In this document: piece by piece, positions 49,572-59,698 of the stretch
Layout of the letters: each line of letters starts with the position of its first letter
Position numbering within the stretch: position 1 is the stretch's first letter
DNA from: Alphaproteobacteria bacterium
Lineage (GTDB): Bacteria; Pseudomonadota; Alphaproteobacteria; Rickettsiales; JABCZZ01
Length of the DNA stretch: 64,000 nt
Direction: 5' to 3'
Assembly (NCBI GenBank): GCA_013289445.1
Contig: JABCZZ010000003.1
Span: 26,223 to 90,222 of the forward strand
Notes under the pieces: generated by a model
The model's input: the letters and a program-made list of their open reading frames with translations, nothing else
What the model was told of the DNA's origin: nothing
The model's database searches: none
Position numbers and translations under genes: made by a program

Positions 49572-51893
49572 ATGACGATTGCCAAAGTTGCCGTGCTGGG
49601 TTCAGGTGTAATGGGTAGCGGCATCGCCGCACATATAGCCAACGCCGGCATCCCTGTGATGTTGCTCGACATCGTGCCAAAGGATGCGCCCTCGCGCAAT
49701 ATGCTGGCGGAAAAAGCTATCGAAAAGCAGCTTGCTGCCAATCCCTCCGGCTTCACCCATAAAAACAAGGCCAAGCTCGTTACCACAGGCAATCTCGAGG
49801 ATAATCTCGACTGGCTTAAAGATGCCGACTGGATCATCGAAGTGGTGCTTGAAGACCTGAAAGTTAAGCAGGAACTTTACCATAAAATCGATCCGATCCG
49901 CAAAAAAGGCTCCATCGTTTCCTCGAATACCTCCACCCTGCCGCTGCACGTGCTGGAAAAAGGCATGCCCGACAGCTTCGCGCAGGATTTCATGATCACG
50001 CATTTTTTCAATCCGCCGCGTTTCATGCGTCTGCTGGAGATGGTCAAGGGTGAGCGGACGCGCAAGGACGCCTATGAAGAAATCAAGAAATTCGCCGATG
50101 TTAAACTCGGCAAGGGTGTTGTCGACTGCAAGGACACACCCGGATTCATCGCCAACCGCATCGGCGTGTTCTGGATGATGGTGGGCCTGCTCGACGCCAT
50201 CAAGCTTGGTATTTCGGTGGAAGAAGCGGATGCGGTGATGGGCCGCCCGCTTGGGTTTCCCAAAACCGGCGTGTTTGGTTTGATGGATCTGGTTGGCATT
50301 GACCTCATGCCCCTGATTGCCAAGTCGATGCTGGCGACATTGCCGCCGCAGGATCCGTTCCGTGCCATCTATCAGCTGCCTGACGTGGTGAAGAAAATGC
50401 TTGAAGGTGGCTATACCGGGCGCAAAGGCAAGGGCGGTTTTTACCGCATGAACAAAGACGGCGGCAAGAAGGTCAAGGAAGCCATTGATCTTAAAACCGG
50501 CGAATATCATCCCGTGCGCAAACCCCAGCTTGAAAGTCTGGCACTTGCAGCCAAAGGCGGCGTGGGCGCGCTGATGACCCACCCTGATATCGGCGGGCAA
50601 TATGCACGCGCGGTGATGGGCAAAACGCTTGCCTACGCCGCGTCACTGATTCCCGAAATATCGGACGATATCTATGCCGTCGATAATACGATGAAGTGGG
50701 GCTACAGCTGGAAAATGGGTCCGTTCGAGATCATCGACAAGCTCGGCGCGGCCAATTTTTCCAAAGCGCTGCAAGCCGAGAAATTTCCGGTGCCGCCGCT
50801 GCTGGACAAAACGGGGGGCAAGCCGCTCTATCAGGTGGCCGATAACAAAAAGCAGTATTTCACCGCCAGGGGCGACTTTGCTGACATACCCCAGACGCCA
50901 GGCGTCTGGTCGCTCGCCGACAAGAAAATGGGCGCCAAGCCAGTGCTCAAAAACGAATCGGCCGCATTGTGGGATTTAGGCGACGGCATCGCCTGCCTGG
51001 AATTTACCTCGAAGATGAATTCAGTCGATCCGTACCTGCTGGGGCTTACCGAAAAATCGATTGAAGCGGTCAAGAAGGGTTTTAAAGGCCTGGTGATCGG
51101 CGGGGATGGCGATAATTTCTCGGTCGGCGCCAATCTTATGTTCATTCTCTATGCGGCTAACATGGCGGCCTGGCCGATGATTTCGGATGTGCTCAAACAA
51201 GGCCAGCGCACGACGATGGCGCTTAAATATGCCCCGTTTCCTGTCGTCTGTGCACTGGGCGGCATGGCGTTTGGCGGCGGTTGCGAATTCCTGCTGCATA
51301 GCGATGCGGTGCAGGCGCATATCGAAAGTTATGCCGGTCTGGTGGAAGTAGGCGTCGGCGTGATTCCCGCCTGGGGCGGCTGCAAGGAAATGCTGGTGCG
51401 TAATCTCGTAGGCCTGCCGCAAGGCGGTGCCATGCCTGCGATTGCCAAGGTATTCGAGACTATCGGCATGGCCAAGGTCAGCAATTCGGCAGACGAGGCC
51501 AAAGACATGAAGATTCTCAACGCCGCGTCGCGCATCACGATGAACCGCGCGCGTCTGCTGCCGGATGCCAAACAGCTTTGCCTCACGCTTGCCGAAAACT
51601 ATACGCCGCCTGAGCCGCCCACTTTATATCTGCCCGGGCCGACAGCGAAAGCGGCACTGATGATGGCCGTGGATCAGCTGGTGGCACAGGGCAAGGCAAC
51701 GCCGCATGATGTGGTGGTCTGCAAGGCACTTGCCGGCATCCTGTCGGGTGGTGATACCGATATCACCGATACCATCACCGAACAGCAGTTACTCGATCTT
51801 GAATATGCTGCGTTCATGGAATTGATTAAAACCAAAGGCACGCTTGCCCGTATTGAATACATGCTGGCGAACAACAAGCCGCTTCGCAATTAG
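49572..51893 (+). CDS. 3-hydroxyacyl-CoA dehydrogenase/enoyl-CoA hydratase fusion
   Basis: A 773-aa beta-oxidation enzyme. The 3-hydroxyacyl-CoA dehydrogenase domain comes first (VAVLGSGVMGSGIAAHIANA; KGVVDCKDTPGFIANRIGV), the crotonase domain last (about residues 485-680, VIGGDGDNFSVGANL, GMAFGGGCEFLLHSD). This order is opposite to E. coli FadB/FadJ and like FadN of Bacillus. AGGAGAGG precedes the ATG. The acyl-CoA dehydrogenase follows 10 bases later; a thiolase gene is not in the window. Confidence 0.95.
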   Translation: MTIAKVAVLGSGVMGSGIAAHIANAGIPVMLLDIVPKDAPSRNMLAEKAIEKQLAANPSGFTHKNKAKLVTTGNLEDNLDWLKDADWIIEVVLEDLKVKQELYHKIDPIRKKGSIVSSNTSTLPLHVLEKGMPDSFAQDFMITHFFNPPRFMRLLEMVKGERTRKDAYEEIKKFADVKLGKGVVDCKDTPGFIANRIGVFWMMVGLLDAIKLGISVEEADAVMGRPLGFPKTGVFGLMDLVGIDLMPLIAKSMLATLPPQDPFRAIYQLPDVVKKMLEGGYTGRKGKGGFYRMNKDGGKKVKEAIDLKTGEYHPVRKPQLESLALAAKGGVGALMTHPDIGGQYARAVMGKTLAYAASLIPEISDDIYAVDNTMKWGYSWKMGPFEIIDKLGAANFSKALQAEKFPVPPLLDKTGGKPLYQVADNKKQYFTARGDFADIPQTPGVWSLADKKMGAKPVLKNESAALWDLGDGIACLEFTSKMNSVDPYLLGLTEKSIEAVKKGFKGLVIGGDGDNFSVGANLMFILYAANMAAWPMISDVLKQGQRTTMALKYAPFPVVCALGGMAFGGGCEFLLHSDAVQAHIESYAGLVEVGVGVIPAWGGCKEMLVRNLVGLPQGGAMPAIAKVFETIGMAKVSNSADEAKDMKILNAASRITMNRARLLPDAKQLCLTLAENYTPPEPPTLYLPGPTAKAALMMAVDQLVAQGKATPHDVVVCKALAGILSGGDTDITDTITEQQLLDLEYAAFMELIKTKGTLARIEYMLANNKPLRN

Positions 51894-51903
51894 GGAGAAA
51901 AAT

Positions 51904-53673
51904 ATGCCCGTCTATAAAGCACCCATACGCGATTTTCAGTTTGTGCTGCGTGAGTATCTGCCGATCGATAAATACAAGGACGTTGCAGGATTCTCCGACG
52001 TGCTGGAGATGATGGATCCCGTACTCGATGCCGGCGCCCAGCTTTGCGAGGAAGTATTGTTTCCGCTCAATCAAAGCGGCGACAAAGAAGGGCTTGTCTA
52101 TAAAGACGGCACCGTGACCACACCTAAAGGTTTCAAGGAAGCGTACAAAGCTTATTGCGAAGGCGGGTGGCCGTCCTTCACGTGCGATCCGGCATTTGGC
52201 GGGCAGGGACTGCCGGAATGCCTCAACATGACCATCATGGAAATGGCCTGTTCGTCGAATCTTTCGTTCGGCCTCACGCCGGGTCTGACGCATGGTGCTT
52301 ATAACGCGATCGCACTACATGGCTCGGACGAGCTTAAAAAGAAATACCTGCCTAAAATGGTTAGTGGCGAATGGTCAGGCGTAATGTGCCTTACCGAACC
52401 GCAGGCCGGCACCGATCTGGGTCTCGTGCGTACCAAGGCCGAGCCTAATGCGGACGGAAGTTACAGCATCAGCGGCGGCAAGATTTTTATCTCCTCCGGT
52501 GAACATGATCTTACCAAGAACATCATTCATCTCGTGCTGGCGCGTCTGCCCGGCGCACCCAAGGGCACCAAGGGTATCAGCCTCTTTCTGGTGCCGAAAT
52601 TCTTCGTGAAGGACGACGGTAGCCTGGGCGAGCGCAATACACTGCGTTGTGAGGGCATTGAACATAAGATGGGCCTGACCGCATCACCCACCTGCGTGAT
52701 GCAGTTCGACAACGCCAAAGGCTGGCTCGTAGGCGAGCCCAATAAAGGCATGCGCAATATGTTCACTATGATGAACGCGGCACGTTTATATGTCGGCGTG
52801 CAAGGGCTGGGTCTTGGCGAGGTGGCGTATCAGAATGCGCTTGCCTATGCCAGAGAGCGCCTGCAATCACGTGTGCCCAGCGGCCCCAAGGCTCCCACCA
52901 AACCCGCCGACCCTATTGTATTGCAACCCGACGTACGCCGCATGATACTCACCATGCGTGCCTTCACCGAAGGCGCACGCGCCCTTGCAATGCAGACGGC
53001 TTTCAACATAGATCTGGCGCACCGTCATCCCGACAAGCAGGTGCAGCAGGACGCAGACGATTTCGTTCAGCTCATGACGCCGATTGTGAAAGCGTATCTG
53101 ACAGACATGGGCAGCGAAGTGGCTAATCTCGCCGTGCAGGTGTATGGCGGCTACGGTTACATCAAGGATTACGGCGTTGAGCAATATGTGCGCGATGCGC
53201 GTATCGCACAGATTTACGAAGGTACTAACGGCATTCAGGCGCTCGATCTCGTCGGCCGCAAACTTGCTTTTAGCAGCGGGCGTTATCTGCGCGCGTTCTT
53301 CCATCCGGTGGATGCGTTCATGACCGAACACAAGAATAATCCGGCGATGGCTGAATTTCTTAAGCCTCTGGCAGTGCATGTGGGCTATCTGCAGCAGGCG
53401 ACGATTTATATCGCCATGGCCGGGTTTAAAAATCCCGACGATGCGGCGGCGGCGGCTACCGAATACCTGCGCATGTTCTCGCTTCTGGTGTTTGCCTTCA
53501 TCTGGGCGCAGCAGGCGGCCATTGCATTGAAGTCACGCGATAAGGAGCCGGCATTTTACGACGAGAAGCTTGCCACGGCGCGGTTTTATTATGCCAAGGT
53601 GTTGCCGGGCACCATGTCGCTCGGCCAATCACTCTCCACGGGCAACAAGACGCTTGCCGCCGCTGCGTTATAA
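51904..53673 (+). CDS. acyl-CoA dehydrogenase (long form)
   Basis: A 589-aa FAD enzyme oxidising acyl-CoA to trans-2-enoyl-CoA. It begins MPVYKAPIRDFQFVLREYLP, the start typical of the long FadE-like branch with an extra C-terminal domain. FAD/substrate motifs MCLTEPQAGTDLGLVRTKA and the catalytic Glu in YEGTNGIQALDLVGRKL are present. ATG 51904 follows GGGAG. With the preceding gene it forms a two-gene beta-oxidation operon. Its stop overlaps the convergent GNAT stop by six bases. Confidence 0.95.
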   Translation: MPVYKAPIRDFQFVLREYLPIDKYKDVAGFSDVLEMMDPVLDAGAQLCEEVLFPLNQSGDKEGLVYKDGTVTTPKGFKEAYKAYCEGGWPSFTCDPAFGGQGLPECLNMTIMEMACSSNLSFGLTPGLTHGAYNAIALHGSDELKKKYLPKMVSGEWSGVMCLTEPQAGTDLGLVRTKAEPNADGSYSISGGKIFISSGEHDLTKNIIHLVLARLPGAPKGTKGISLFLVPKFFVKDDGSLGERNTLRCEGIEHKMGLTASPTCVMQFDNAKGWLVGEPNKGMRNMFTMMNAARLYVGVQGLGLGEVAYQNALAYARERLQSRVPSGPKAPTKPADPIVLQPDVRRMILTMRAFTEGARALAMQTAFNIDLAHRHPDKQVQQDADDFVQLMTPIVKAYLTDMGSEVANLAVQVYGGYGYIKDYGVEQYVRDARIAQIYEGTNGIQALDLVGRKLAFSSGRYLRAFFHPVDAFMTEHKNNPAMAEFLKPLAVHVGYLQQATIYIAMAGFKNPDDAAAAATEYLRMFSLLVFAFIWAQQAAIALKSRDKEPAFYDEKLATARFYYAKVLPGTMSLGQSLSTGNKTLAAAAL

Positions 53674-54156
53674 GGTTTTGCCGAAAATTACCTTGTCATC
53701 GCCATCGGCATAGAAATTCTTCAGCCGTGCTTGCTCGCTGAACTCATGCTTAAGATAAAAACGATGCGCCGGAAGGTACACGGCGCGCGAGGAGGTCTCG
53801 GCATAGAGAGCCTTGCCACCTAAGCGGCGGATTTCCTCTTCGGTTTCCATCATAAGTTCTGACGCGATACCTTGGCGTTGCGCTTTGGGATCAGTGATGA
53901 TCCAATACAGATCATAGCGTTCGTCGGTCAGCGGCACACGCCCGAAACAGGTATAGCCTATAAGTGTCCCGTCATGTTCGGCGACAAAAAAATGATAATG
54001 CGACTGCACCCCGGACGAAAGACGATCTTCGGCAAGTTCGGCGGCAACATCAATCTCCTCGGGTGAAAATACGCCTGCCTCCGTCACCATCTTCCTGATG
54101 GCGTCAATGTCGGGCGGCAGAAGTCCGTCGCGAAAACTGAAAGAGTCCGCGCTCAT
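53668..54156 (-). CDS. GNAT family N-acetyltransferase, last gene of the KamA operon
   Basis: A 162-aa acetyltransferase. The acetyl-CoA motif A is DPKAQRQGIASELMMETEEE; TCFGRVPLTDERYDLYWI precedes it and RFYLKHEF lies near the C-terminus. Its ATG overlaps the preceding ATP-grasp stop by four bases. In archaea a GNAT (AblB) acetylates beta-lysine made by AblA; this one is much shorter than AblB (about 270 aa), so a similar role is possible but not shown. Confidence 0.9.
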   Translation of the reverse strand: MSADSFSFRDGLLPPDIDAIRKMVTEAGVFSPEEIDVAAELAEDRLSSGVQSHYHFFVAEHDGTLIGYTCFGRVPLTDERYDLYWIITDPKAQRQGIASELMMETEEEIRRLGGKALYAETSSRAVYLPAHRFYLKHEFSEQARLKNFYADGDDKVIFGKTL

Positions 54157-55187
54157 GCGGCCAGCACCTTAGGCAGCTTGCGTGCCGAGCGGTGATAGGC
54201 ATCGGTGACAATTGCACGCACCGTGTCAGTAAAGCTGAGCCCGCCATGCTGCGCGGCTTTACCAAAGCCTTCATGGGCAGTGAGGAACGGATTGGAATTG
54301 ACTTCGAGCACATAGGGCACGCCTTTTTTATCGACGCGGAAATCAACGCGTGCATAGCCGGTGAGCCCAAATGCATCCCAACATTCGCGAGCGACCTTTT
54401 GCAATGCCTGCCTGAGCTTGGGTTCTTTGGCAATGCGTTCGAAATTACGCACCGTGCCTTTATATTCAGGCGTCTGTGTATGCCATTTGGCGGCATAGTC
54501 GATAATCTTGGGTTTGTGTTTGGGAAAGTCTGCGGTAAACACGATCTCCGCCGGCGGCAGCAGCGTAACGCGCTCAGGCCCGCTGCTGGCGAGTAACGCC
54601 AGATTAAACTCACGGCCTTCAATATAGGCTTCGGCAAACCAGTCGCCCCAGAATTCCTGTTTCTTTTCCTGCAGGCGTTTCCTGAGCGTGGCACGATTCT
54701 TTACCACCGAATCCGATCCCATGCCAAAAGACGCATGTTCGGTAATGGATTTGAGAATGTAAGGGCAGGAAAGTTCCTTACCCGCGGTATTGATTTGCGT
54801 TTCGGTGAGCCATGGTGCCGTTTTGAGGCCATAGGCTTTAAGTACTTGTTTGCTCAATAATTTATCGCAGGTCACCGTGGTCACCGGCGCATTGGTGCCG
54901 GTGTAGGGAATGTTCAGATGCGTAAGCAACATCGGCGCCAGGGCAATGAGATCGCCTTTGCCTTCGATGGAGTCGACAAGATTGAAGGCGACTTCAGGTT
55001 TGAGTTTTTCAAGCTGCTTGCGTGCCCTGGCTATGTCGAAAGTAAGCGTGACGATTTCCACCTTGTAGCCAATGGCTTTGAGCGCTGCGCCAATTTCATT
55101 GCTGTTGGTGCGGATTTCCGCCGCTTCAATCGCGGGTGTGCCTTCTTCGACCGTGCCCTCGAGAATGACGGCGAGCGGTGCATTCAT
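54153..55187 (-). CDS. ATP-grasp ligase, D-Ala-D-Ala ligase-like (second copy)
   Basis: A 344-aa ATP-grasp protein. The N-terminal domain has VAFNLVDSIEGKGDLIALAP, close to the corresponding Ddl region, and INIPYTG-like HLNIPYTGTN. The ATP-grasp core shows CPYILKSITEHASFGM and the metal-binding C-terminal motif ARVDFRVDKKGVPYVLEVNS followed by NPFLT. A true Ddl would have a cell wall gene context; this one is next to lysine 2,3-aminomutase. It probably ligates an amino acid carboxylate to an amine. It overlaps its neighbours by four bases on each side. Substrates unknown. Confidence 0.9.
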   Translation of the reverse strand: MNAPLAVILEGTVEEGTPAIEAAEIRTNSNEIGAALKAIGYKVEIVTLTFDIARARKQLEKLKPEVAFNLVDSIEGKGDLIALAPMLLTHLNIPYTGTNAPVTTVTCDKLLSKQVLKAYGLKTAPWLTETQINTAGKELSCPYILKSITEHASFGMGSDSVVKNRATLRKRLQEKKQEFWGDWFAEAYIEGREFNLALLASSGPERVTLLPPAEIVFTADFPKHKPKIIDYAAKWHTQTPEYKGTVRNFERIAKEPKLRQALQKVARECWDAFGLTGYARVDFRVDKKGVPYVLEVNSNPFLTAHEGFGKAAQHGGLSFTDTVRAIVTDAYHRSARKLPKVLAA

Positions 55188-55864
55188 GCGACGCTCTTTT
55201 TGTAGGCCATGATTTCGCCCATCAGATCGCGATCAAGCATTTTAGCTAGCGCGGCAATTTCATGTTGCAGCACCTGGTAGGCGGGCTTGCCGTCTTTGCA
55301 TTCAGCGCCACAGCTGGTAAAGGCGACGAATCCCGGATACTCTTCGTCGACATATTCGTCCGTGCTGGCATGGGCCACATGGATGTGCGGCTTGCCGTTC
55401 TGTTCAATCTCAAGCGGAAACAGCCAGCAGGCCAGCGGCTTAAACCACCAGCTGGGCTTGCCCTGCTCGATACTTAACACCTGCAACGTGCAGAAGCCGT
55501 CAGAGCGGCGACGGAACACGCAGGCAGTTTCGTCAAAATGCTCAGGCAATTTACCGGGCGCATAATCCATCGGCCGCACGTTGGTAGAGATTTCCACCAC
55601 GCCGGTTTCCGGATTGGTTTCTTCATCAAGGCAGGGCCCGTCTACCGGAATGTCGTTTTTGAGGAAAAATTCGCGGTGCTCTTTCACCAGCGCGCGTACG
55701 GTATCCGCTTCTTCTTTCATGTAAAATGCGCTGCCACCGCTGCAGCAGGTTGCACCACAATCGCTACAGGCCTTGTAATTGCGGTGAAACGACGCGGCAT
55801 CCAGCGGTGCTTCCTGGTATATCTTCATCAATTTTTCGCGGAACGGTTTTTCCAAACTAAGCAT
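55184..55864 (-). CDS. cysteine-cluster protein (YkgJ-like)
   Basis: A 226-aa protein. It begins MLSLEKPFREKLMKIYQ and soon shows KACSDCGATCCSGG, a C-x2-C-x3-CC motif like the metal cluster of YkgJ-type proteins. Further cysteines lie in GPCLDEE, ACVFRRRSDGFCTLQ, LACWLFP and TSCGAECKD. It may bind zinc or an iron-sulfur cluster. The ATG at 55864 overlaps the upstream ATP-grasp stop by eight bases; the longer frame from 55927 would overlap more. The function in the operon is unknown. Confidence 0.82.
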   Translation of the reverse strand: MLSLEKPFREKLMKIYQEAPLDAASFHRNYKACSDCGATCCSGGSAFYMKEEADTVRALVKEHREFFLKNDIPVDGPCLDEETNPETGVVEISTNVRPMDYAPGKLPEHFDETACVFRRRSDGFCTLQVLSIEQGKPSWWFKPLACWLFPLEIEQNGKPHIHVAHASTDEYVDEEYPGFVAFTSCGAECKDGKPAYQVLQHEIAALAKMLDRDLMGEIMAYKKSVA

Positions 55865-56867
55865 AAGCGGTAAGAGCCGGGTTTTTATGAATGGGAAAAC
55901 GATTGGGATCAGCCAAGGCGGAATCAAACATGCGGCCGAGTAACGCAGTATAGGAGATGCCAGCGAGCCGCGCCATAATTACCAGATCGCCCAGCACCGG
56001 GTGCAGGCCTGCCAGCGGATTGATTTCAAGAAACTGCGGTGCGCCTTTAGCATCTGAGCGAAGATCGACGCGTCCGCCATCGCGGCAACCCAGCAACTTC
56101 CATGCAGCGAGTGCGACTTCACCGGCTTTTTTAGCTTCAGCGTCATCCACAAGCTTATAGTGTACGCGATCTTCATAATGCTGCTTGTTGTCATAAGTGT
56201 AGCCACAAGCATCGGCTTTGTCACCGAGCAGGATTTCCATCACGGCGATTATATTGGATGTCTCGCCCATACCGGTAATGCCAACGGTGAATTCGCGACC
56301 GGGAAGATAGGTTTCAGCAAGCACGGGCTGCGAAAAACGAAATAGCAGATCTGAAACGGCAGCCTTCAGTTCCTTTTCATTTCTCACCAAAGAACGTGCA
56401 GTGATGCCTTTGCCGGTGCCTTCGGCAATCGGTTTTACGAACAGCGCATAGGGCAGATCCGTTTTATCGGTTACCGAGCTAAATACGGCAAAGGGTGCCG
56501 TGGGAATATCCGCATCGCGCAGAACGCGCTTGGTCAACGCCTTATCCAAGGTGAGACAAAGTACCAGCGGATCGGAGAACAAATAAGGAATGCCATACGC
56601 ATCGAGCAATGCGGGCACCTGTGCTTCACGGCCACGTCCGCGCAATCCTTCGGCGATGTTAAAGACCAAGTCCCATTTTTTCCCGCCTGCCAATGCACGG
56701 GTAAGTGCCTGCACGTTACCGATGCGCTCTGTGTCGCAACCGCGCGATTTCAGAAATGCATCGATAGCGTCGATAGTCTCAATCGAATCAAACTCGGCGC
56801 AGGTTTCCTTATCGAATCCGAGCGCAAGATAATCATCTTTGAGATCGTAGGTAAGTCCGACTAACAT
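55857..56867 (-). CDS. ATP-grasp ligase, D-Ala-D-Ala ligase-like (first copy)
   Basis: A 336-aa ATP-grasp protein. LVFNIAEGLRGRGREAQVPA and YGIPYLFSDPLVLCLTLDK match the Ddl N-terminal domain. The core shows FVKPIAEGTGKGITARS, and the acidic metal site lies in GGRVDLRSDAKGAPQFLEIN with PLAGLHP. It is a paralogue of the second copy but clearly divergent. Nine bases separate it from the kamA stop. It is likely to make an amide bond with a product of the aminomutase; that is inference. Confidence 0.9.
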   Translation of the reverse strand: MLVGLTYDLKDDYLALGFDKETCAEFDSIETIDAIDAFLKSRGCDTERIGNVQALTRALAGGKKWDLVFNIAEGLRGRGREAQVPALLDAYGIPYLFSDPLVLCLTLDKALTKRVLRDADIPTAPFAVFSSVTDKTDLPYALFVKPIAEGTGKGITARSLVRNEKELKAAVSDLLFRFSQPVLAETYLPGREFTVGITGMGETSNIIAVMEILLGDKADACGYTYDNKQHYEDRVHYKLVDDAEAKKAGEVALAAWKLLGCRDGGRVDLRSDAKGAPQFLEINPLAGLHPVLGDLVIMARLAGISYTALLGRMFDSALADPNRFPIHKNPALTAYA

Positions 56868-56876
56868 TCAGCGTTA

Positions 56877-58238
<1,362 letters not shown>

Positions 58239-58344
58239 AATTGCTCCCTGTTATTAATACAGCGCAGTACATTTTCTTATACGCGAATTTACACTTGTTT
58301 GCATCAACTAAATGCATTGCAACACATTTCTGAAAAAATAATCA

Positions 58345-59499
58345 TCATGTGTTGTCAATAAACACAATGCCGTTTTTTGGATCTGCTTTGAGTGCGATCT
58401 TTCCTTCGAGCAATCGTAACGCATCCTTGCCGAAAATTTCGTAACGCCATCCGGTAAGCGCGTGAATGTCATTACGCTTGCCGAGCACCAATGCTTCGAT
58501 GTCTTCTTTATTCGCGATCAATCGCGGAACGACATGATGTTTCGCTGCGCAGGATTTCACAAACAGTCGCAACAGATCGATCAATGCTTCATCGCTTTCC
58601 GTGAGTATCGTGCGTGCGGGCAGGCGCGGCATCTCGCTGCTGGGGAGGTTCTGCGCCTGCTTAAGGGCCGTAAAGAGCGCATCATATTGTGTGGCCTGCA
58701 TCGTCGGGTAGAATCCGCGTATGGCCTGCAATGTGGTGAAATCTTCGGGTTTACTATGTGCGATCTCAGCAAGCGTTTCATCTTTCATCACACGTGTGCG
58801 AGGGACATTGCGTTCGCGTGCGGTGAGTTCACGCCAGCGTGCCGCCGCGCGAAGCGTTGCAAGATAACGCGGCGTGGTGTTACGCAGACGAATTCTGCGC
58901 CACACTTCATCCGGGTTGGCGTCATAGGTTTGAGGATCGAGTAGCGGTTGCATCTCTTGCGCAATCCATCCGCCGCGTGATGTTTCATTCAAGCGATCGA
59001 CGAGCACGCTATAAATCGCATGCAGATGTATGACATCGCTGAGTGCATAATCAATCTGTTTGGGCGTCAAGGGTCTTTTACTCCAGTCGGTGAAGCGCGA
59101 AGATTTATCCACCGACTGACCCAGTGTTTTATTCACCAGCGATTCGTAACTGACCGATTCGCCGTAACCTAAAACCATCGCGGCGACCTGCGTATCGAAA
59201 ATCGGCGCAGGCAGTTTTTGCATTTTGTTACAGAAAATTTCCATGTCCTGTCGGCAGGCATGAAACACCTTAAGCACTTTTTCATTGGCGAGCAGAGCGT
59301 ATAAAGGAGTGAGATCGATGGTAGCCGCGAGGGGATCGATGGCTGCGGATTCGTCTTTGCCGGCAAGCTGCACGAGGCAGAGCTGCGGATAATAAGTTTT
59401 TTCGCGCAGAAATTCGGTGTCGACCGTAACGTAAGGCTCATGCGCCAGACGTTCGCAGAGTGCGGCAAGGGTCGCAGTATCGGTAATGACGGGCTGCAT
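58345..59499 (-). CDS. rnd: ribonuclease D
   Basis: About 384 aa, a 3'-5' exonuclease of the DEDDy family that trims tRNA precursors and other small RNAs. Motifs are TVDTEFLREKTYYP (Asp, Glu), HACRQDMEIF (Asp) and DYALSDVIHLHAIY (Tyr-x3-Asp). An HRDC domain lies near 210-290. The ATG at 59499 is preferred because it overlaps the TGA of a small upstream frame (TGATG); TTG at 59505 is the alternative. It is divergent from aspS, the usual alphaproteobacterial order. Confidence 0.94.
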   Translation of the reverse strand: MQPVITDTATLAALCERLAHEPYVTVDTEFLREKTYYPQLCLVQLAGKDESAAIDPLAATIDLTPLYALLANEKVLKVFHACRQDMEIFCNKMQKLPAPIFDTQVAAMVLGYGESVSYESLVNKTLGQSVDKSSRFTDWSKRPLTPKQIDYALSDVIHLHAIYSVLVDRLNETSRGGWIAQEMQPLLDPQTYDANPDEVWRRIRLRNTTPRYLATLRAAARWRELTARERNVPRTRVMKDETLAEIAHSKPEDFTTLQAIRGFYPTMQATQYDALFTALKQAQNLPSSEMPRLPARTILTESDEALIDLLRLFVKSCAAKHHVVPRLIANKEDIEALVLGKRNDIHALTGWRYEIFGKDALRLLEGKIALKADPKNGIVFIDNT

Positions 59500-59648
59500 C
59501 AGCAAGCCCCCAGTGTCTTATACGCTCTGTCAGCGTATATTATATAGTGTGCTTTAAGTCCTTGCTTTCCCGCAGGGTCTTGGCGCAGATAGGAGGCCGC
59601 ACAGGGCGGGATCGGATGGGGTAAGAAGTTAGTTTCTGCTTGTTTCAT
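59499..59648 (-). CDS. possible small protein, 49 aa, coupled to rnd
   Basis: Minus-strand ATG at 59648, 49 codons, TGA overlapping the rnd ATG. It starts MKQAETNFLPHPIPPCAASY and ends near TLGAC. AGGA lies about nine bases upstream of the ATG. The junction with rnd is typical of coupled translation. No signal peptide, membrane segment or known motif is evident. It could also be a leader peptide. Confidence 0.45.
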   Translation of the reverse strand: MKQAETNFLPHPIPPCAASYLRQDPAGKQGLKAHYIIYADRAYKTLGAC

Positions 59649-59698
59649 AGTAGCATATCCTATATATCACTTCCCCCGAATATACCAAGGTTTTTGCA

